Shown: in pieces, positions 57,536-64,000 of the stretch
Numbering within the stretch: the first letter of the stretch is position 1
How the letters are laid out: the number at the start of each line of letters is the position of its first letter
Origin: Magnolia sinica
Lineage: Eukaryota; Streptophyta; Magnoliopsida; Magnoliales; Magnoliaceae
Length of the DNA stretch: 64,000 nucleotides
Assembly (NCBI RefSeq): GCF_029962835.1
Contig: NC_080579.1
Location: 79,687,959 to 79,751,958 of the forward strand
Reading direction: 5' to 3'
Position numbers and translations under genes: made by a program
Notes under the pieces: model-generated
Told to the model about the DNA's origin: nothing
Seen by the model: only the letters and a program-made list of their open reading frames with translations
The model's database searches: none

Positions 57536-58085
57536 TAAAGATGGTGGCTGAAAAGAAAATTTCTTTTCCAGTGTACCCAGGGAAATATGCTTCCCTTATG
57601 TTTCCTTGAGTTTCTCTATAGTTCCACCTCTTTCATAAAATGAAAATCAGACCCATTTTTTTCTAGGGAACATGTTTCCCACTTTGTAGATGGTTTCCTG
57701 CAACTAAGTCACAACTTAACTTCACGCCTCTTTAAACTTTAAAGGACCAAAATTTTGATAAGGAGAGACCAATGTTGGCTTTCCTCATGGCCATTTAAAG
57801 GATGTGACTGCTATCATATTTTACTTTTGGGGTTGTATAATCTATATTTGAGATCATGACCCACAATTCAAATTTATGAGTGTTGCACAATGTTCCACCC
57901 AATAATCAGGAATGATTTCACACACTTCTGTGTTTTATAATATATTGGACTGACAAAATCCAAGGTGGGCCCCAACTTTATCATCCAATTTTCTTGAGGA
58001 TTTATTAAGAAAGCGTTTGGCTTATTATAAGATGGACTTGCATAGATAGAGTGATTCATGCCATTTTAGTCTTATTTCATGGAGG

Positions 58086-58155
<70 letters not shown>

Positions 58156-58196
58156 TAGAATACATTCCACTACCAAAACCAGACACTCTTGTAAAA
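57536..58196. other. Non-coding, with (TC)n microsatellite at 58088-58150
   Basis: Unique-looking sequence from the gypsy break to the TC run, then intron-like sequence. A CACTACCAAAACC at 58168 resembles a CACTA tip but has no supporting subterminal repeats. Confidence 0.6.
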
Positions 58197-58436
58197 TGCC
58201 AAAGATCTTGCTGCAAAGAAGGATACAGCTGCTCTGGAGGAGCTTTCTCATAGAGAGGTTTGTTCAATTAGTTGTGTTCTACTATCCATATTCATTATTC
58301 AATTTCCACTCTTGCGGTCTCATCTTACCTTTTCCTTGCTTACCATGATTAGGTTGAGAAATTTATGGCACGATGGAGCAGTAATAAAGCCTTTAGAGAT
58401 TATAATGAGAAGGATATTGCCATCACTGTACAACCA
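58197..58436 (+). pseudogene. Two exons resembling a proton pump-interactor gene
   Basis: About 58197-58257 reads AKDLAAKKDTAALEELSHRE and, after a GT-AG intron, 58353 to about 58430 reads VEKFMARWSSNKAFRDYNEK followed by DIAIT. Spliced, this looks like the coiled C-terminal half of plant proton pump-interactor proteins (A-K-LEEL---EVEKFM--W---KAFR-DY). The similarity is from memory and moderate. The following conserved RQLSRDGR-type block is absent, so the fragment is truncated. Confidence 0.45.
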
Positions 58437-59475
58437 GAGTCCTATTTGAATTTAATACCATTTTGAAAAAAATTAAAAATTTCCAGATTCCTATTTGAAT
58501 TTAGCACCATTTTGAAAATGGTAGTGACTCATCCTCACACATGTCACGGACGTACAGCCATCCAGCCCATTCAAATTACGAGGCCCATTGTAGATGGATC
58601 ATATCTCTAAATTACAGTAATCAAGCAACCCTAATAATCCAAGTAGTGGCTACAAAATGGATGGTGTAATGTAATGAGTGGCCCAACTTCAAAGGGAAAA
58701 ATCACATGGTTAATACTATTTTCTCAGTATAAGCTATGCTCCATCCACAATTGGTTTACTTTTTAAATGATGGTGAACTGACATGGGAGTCTAGCCCATG
58801 AAAAATGTAGGCCTAGAAATTAAGCATAATACAAACAAGTTGTTACATGTTTTCATGTATGATTTCTAAAATTCCCTTGCTTACTGACCAATATAAATGC
58901 TGAAGATGTATTGTTGACATTTGACATGTAGAAACATCCCATTTCTGCTAACTGTGGTAGCCTTTGGAAAAAGGTTATAGCCAGTACAGTGAATTAATAA
59001 GGGATTGAACTTTGGATGATGTGATGAAGGAAATGGGCTATCTTATTTGGAATGGCATATCTAAATTCAAAGATGGGTTGCGAGGAGTTGGTGAAATCTT
59101 TTTTTTTTTTTTGCATCCAAATCCTTTCTTTTGTCTTTTAATGCTTTCCAGAGTTTCAAATAAAAGAAACACAACACTTCACTCAATGACGCGTGTTGTC
59201 AGAAAGGCCATAATCGTTATTGCTTCCTCTGCATGTCTTTTATCTGGTCACAAATTTGGTATTATTGAATAACTGGTTAAACATTCTTTTTTTATTTTTT
59301 CAACCTATCGAAAAAAATAGGAACGGTTTTCTTTCAAGTACCATAGGCTTAGATGCTTTTAGAAGTACATCTATTAAGCATTGATTCTATAAAATTTGAT
59401 ATTTCATTGTAAATAGTTGATCAATTCAATAATTCAATGGTATGATTTTACCAATCCCATATTAAATGATCATTT
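58437..59475. other. No gene recognised
   Basis: AT-rich. TTTGAATTTA(A/G)(T/C)ACCATTTTGAAAA occurs twice (about 58446 and 58494). Otherwise featureless. Confidence 0.5.
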
Positions 59476-59577
59476 CTTCTTCTTCTTCTTCTTCTTTGAT
59501 ATGTAAATTGGTCTCGAACCAGAGACATCAGTGTTGAAATGCCCTATCTACCAGTGAGCTACAGGCTCAAACCCTCA
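59476..59577 (-). mobile_element. tRNA-derived SINE 1
   Basis: On the minus strand it has an A box (TAGCTCACTGGTA) and a perfect B box (GGTTCGAGACC, 59510-59520) with near-tRNA spacing, ending in a (GAA)n tail. The 7-mer ATCATTT flanks it at 59469-59475 and 59578-59584. The anticodon arm does not fold convincingly, so this is a SINE head and not a tRNA gene. Confidence 0.72.
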
Positions 59578-59651
59578 ATCATTTATTGTTCTGAAAGCAG
59601 GTGGTCTTATTTATGTCATGTTAACTCATGTACAAAAGTTGACTATCACAG

Positions 59652-59748
59652 GGAAGTGATGATGGGTCTGATGCTTCATGCAAATGCTAAACAGCTGATA
59701 AAGAAACAAAAGTATAATGATGCATTGGATGTTCTTGCCATGAGAGAG
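59652..59748 (+). pseudogene. Exon of a NUB1-like (NEDD8 ultimate buster) gene
   Basis: A 97-base exon with a CACAG acceptor and GTTAG donor encodes EVMMGLMLHANAKQLIKKQK, then YNDALDVLAMRE. This matches the TPR-like helix pair after the ubiquitin-like domain of plant NUB1 homologues (MMGLMLHANAK-LIK---Y-DALEVL-MGE). The rest of the gene is not seen nearby: an isolated fragment in the same + orientation as its neighbours. Confidence 0.75.
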
Positions 59749-61183
59749 GTTAGTTCCAATGCCCACTGCTCCTTTTATTTTATTTTTTAAACTACACACC
59801 ATCACACCCACACACACCGCAATGGGTACTTTGTGTTATGTTTTAATAAGCATATCTATTAGTTTCAGCTTAGCATGACATAGGCCAACTCCATTGCAGA
59901 TACTCTTATGAAGGCCTCTCTAAACCAGCCCTTTGCATTGCAGATACTCTTATGAAGGCCTCTCTAAACCAGCCCTTTGCATTGCAGATACTCTGTTTGT
60001 TTCAAAATATCTTTTTAAACAGTCGTTTCTCTTATTCTTTTCTCCATTTCCTTTTGCTCTCGATTTGCAGCAATGTCTTTCCGAATGTTAAGATTCTTCC
60101 GATCCTTTGCTAGATATTTCCTTGTTGAGAAAATGCGATTCTTTTAGATCTAACTTCTTTCAGTTTATGTATTAGTTTTTTTTTTTCTTTTTTTTTTTGG
60201 AATTTCATGTCTTAAACCGCTAGATCTGATGCGATCTTTGTGAAACTATGACATGAAACAATGGAGATATTGTTTATGTGTTTTTCTAGGTTTTGCTGTC
60301 CGAATTGGGAACGATTTTATTGGAGTGGATTTGATTTTGTGACTTGAATCATTCTTTACTCGTAGTTGTGGGAAGTTTCAGTGAAAATCTTGAACTGATT
60401 ACATTTGTTCTTCATATTAGGGCAATTTTTTTATGAAAATCTTTATCATCTGCATATAACTTCTAATTAAGGAAAATCACAGGAGTGATATTGAATTCTG
60501 TGTGTTTTGTAAGGATTTTGTCCGAAATAGGACAGATTTAGATGAAAATCTAAACTTCAGTTACTATGGATGGATCACTTGGAGCTGTAAGCTTTTCTCC
60601 TCCAAATTATGCCAGATTATGTTGAAAATATGGATCACTTGCATTCTCCAAAAATGAGGGGATGTTGTGACAGAGGCTTCTTTCTTTTTTTTCTTTTTTC
60701 TTTTTTTTTTTTTTTTTTTGTAGGATTTTATCTCCAAAATAGTACAGATTTTGCTGAAGATTTTAGTTGAACGCTTTGGATTTACATATAAACCTTTCCT
60801 CTGTTCAGATTTGATGAAGATATTATGATCATCGACATTTTCATCCAAGTGAGGGAAATTTATGACAATGATCCTGAATTTCATTGCATATTGTAAGGTT
60901 TATTCTACTAATTAGGGAAGATCTTCCGCTCATCTGGTTTTCTTCATGGTAGCTTATTTGGTTTTCTTCTTTTTAGAAGTCTTCTCCATAGGAACTATTT
61001 CTTAGTTGACTAATTGAAGCCTAACTTGTTCATATAGGAATCATGGATCGTTTGGGATTAGACTTGCCCATTGAGGGTGACGAAGGGATAAAATGATCTT
61101 TTCATGAAGTCACATGCTTTACCAGAGACAAGATTTGATAGGTGTAACCATTACATCTTTACATGCATTTATCATGAAAAATT
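59749..61183. other. Non-coding, with a 44 bp tandem duplication
   Basis: At 59897-59984 a 44 bp unit (CAGATACTCTTATGAAGGCC and on) occurs twice in tandem. 60060-60900 reads like an intron or 5' UTR, with repeated AGGATTTTGTCC / AGATTTTGCTGAAG motifs and a long T tract near 60695-60719. No gene. Confidence 0.55.
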
Positions 61184-61195
61184 GTAATCCAAACA

Positions 61196-61352
61196 TGACC
61201 TTTTTTTTTTTTTTTGTTAGCTTGTTAGTGCACACCCCATTGTTAGTACACCCCACTGTTAGCCACACCCCATTGGGGAATGGATACCAAAACCTTAGCG
61301 TTGAAAGGTGGTTATCTTCACTCAGACTACCACTTGAGCTATGGATTGGTGC
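61196..61352 (-). mobile_element. tRNA-derived SINE 2
   Basis: The minus strand starts GCACCAATCCATAGCTCAAG with an A box (TAGCTCAAGTGGTAG) and a degenerate B box (GGTTTTGGTATCC), then GGGGTGTG-rich body repeats and a poly-A tail (T run at 61201-61217 on the + strand). A perfect 12 bp duplication GTAATCCAAACA flanks it at 61184-61195 and 61353-61364. This is a complete SINE insertion. Confidence 0.88.
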
Positions 61353-61364
61353 GTAATCCAAACA

Positions 61365-63187
<1,823 letters not shown>

Positions 63188-63356
63188 CACTAAATGGCTA
63201 CAGACTAAACCATAGTAATTGACATGTAGCAATTGCTACTTTTTAGATACGGATATAGTCTGTAGCAATTTCTTCAGTAGCTATGGTCCGAAACCGTAGC
63301 TATATAGATATAACTATGGATCTAGTCTATAGCCTTTGCTCTGTTGTTTGGTAGTG
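63188..63356. repeat. Short CACTA-ended repeat with TACGG/GTAGC motifs
   Basis: 169 bp beginning CACTAAATGGCTACAGAC and ending TTGTTTGGTAGTG, with internal GATACGGATATAGTCTGTAGC and inverted partners. The same motif set occurs at 33755-33945. The flanking triplets do not match, so it may be a MITE or the right end of a longer decayed element reaching left over the gene fragments. Confidence 0.55.
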
Positions 63357-64000
63357 CTAACCTTTGATGTTGGTCATTTTTTTATACTTCTGTTTTACAC
63401 AAGCAATAGATTGGATGGTTTATATCATCTAAGGTGAGAGATTAGTGCTTTTAGAAGTGAGGCAACTAAAACATTGATGGGTTTGGGACACACAATTCAA
63501 TTGACAGTAAATTTTGGCATCTTATTTGTGCAAGTGTTATAAAATGTTAAGTTAATTTTGGTTTCTAGAGTTTATAAGAAAATTTTGAATATGCATTAGA
63601 TGAAAGTCAACTTGAGTTACATTCAACGTCTTTAACCGCATCCTCTTCTCGTATTATCAGCGAATGGTTTCCTTGACCCCTAGTGAAGTCAGTTTTACTT
63701 ATAGTACGGACTTTATACTCACTAGAGGAATTCCCAAGTGAAACATCAGTTGCAGAGTGGATCATTATGCTTGCATTGTCTTGGCTGGGCTAGATATTTG
63801 GCTGATGTTGTATGTTCAGATATGGATTCCTTTAAGAAACATAAAGAAAAAGAAAAAAAAATGAGGATTCTATGTATGTTTTGTCCTTTTTTCATTTCCT
63901 AATTCCTTTTATGTGCTTTATATGTAGGCCTTTAGTTGCTTTGATATAGTATACATTCAATAAATAACATACTCAGGCAACTATTCATTTGTCTTGTTTA
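63357..64000. other. No gene recognised
   Basis: AT-rich sequence to the window end. Confidence 0.5.

Noticed and set aside
59476-59577. Possible tRNA gene on the minus strand
   Set aside because: A and B boxes fit, but there is no convincing acceptor or anticodon stem, a GAA tail follows and a target duplication flanks it, so SINE is the better call.

Overview
This is nuclear DNA of a flowering plant. GT-AG introns, plant LTR retrotransposons, plant-specific gene families and many TC/GA microsatellites all point that way. The repeated non-coding blocks with GGACCAC and CCGTCCATCC motifs remind me of magnoliid genomes such as the laurel or magnolia families, but that placement is a low-confidence impression.

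The window is almost entirely transposons and gene debris. The most interesting content is a family of large non-autonomous CACTA-type elements that carry pieces of ordinary host genes. Element A (2056-12595) holds exons from at least seven unrelated genes: a trihelix factor, a DUF616/MUCI70-like protein, ABCG7, a FAR-17a/AIG1-like membrane protein, a GSK3/shaggy kinase, plastid MurE and a PP2A B55 subunit. Element B (24647-33402) holds pieces of anthranilate phosphoribosyltransferase, a WAVE-DAMPENED2-like TPX2 protein, a UBC6-type E2 and RBM48. Introns are kept, every recognised fragment lies on the + strand, and A and B share a left terminus followed by a TC-rich leader and a right terminus of palindromic subterminal repeats. 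A truncated third member (45563-46292) carries a calmodulin exon. No transposase was seen.

Layout: 1-760 is a dispersed repeat. Its second copy (about 2041-16440) is split by element A and by a 3.2 kb solo LTR (13162-16333), so copy 1 serves as an empty-site reference. A LINE RNase H tail (18.6-19.1 kb) precedes a broken DUF642 cell-wall protein gene (19343 to about 23.9 kb) that contains a 571 bp solo LTR. After element B come minus-strand retroelement debris (34.3-36.9 kb), one apparently intact two-exon gene of 195 codons (37325-38036, minus), a roughly 1 kb foldback (39249-40316), a hAT-like MITE and a second 3.45 kb solo LTR (41474-44923). From 46293 to about 57535 lies a truncated Tat-lineage Ty3/gypsy element on the minus strand with an antisense extra ORF. 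A nearly intact Ty1/copia element (50243-55132, TSD TTTTC) is nested inside it. The last 6.5 kb hold further gene fragments (possible proton-pump interactor, NUB1, alkenal double-bond reductase) and two tRNA-derived SINEs with target duplications.

There is no operon-like or pathway logic. The host-gene pieces come from unrelated pathways and were brought together by transposition. Apart from the 195-codon gene, every host-gene piece is partial or broken.
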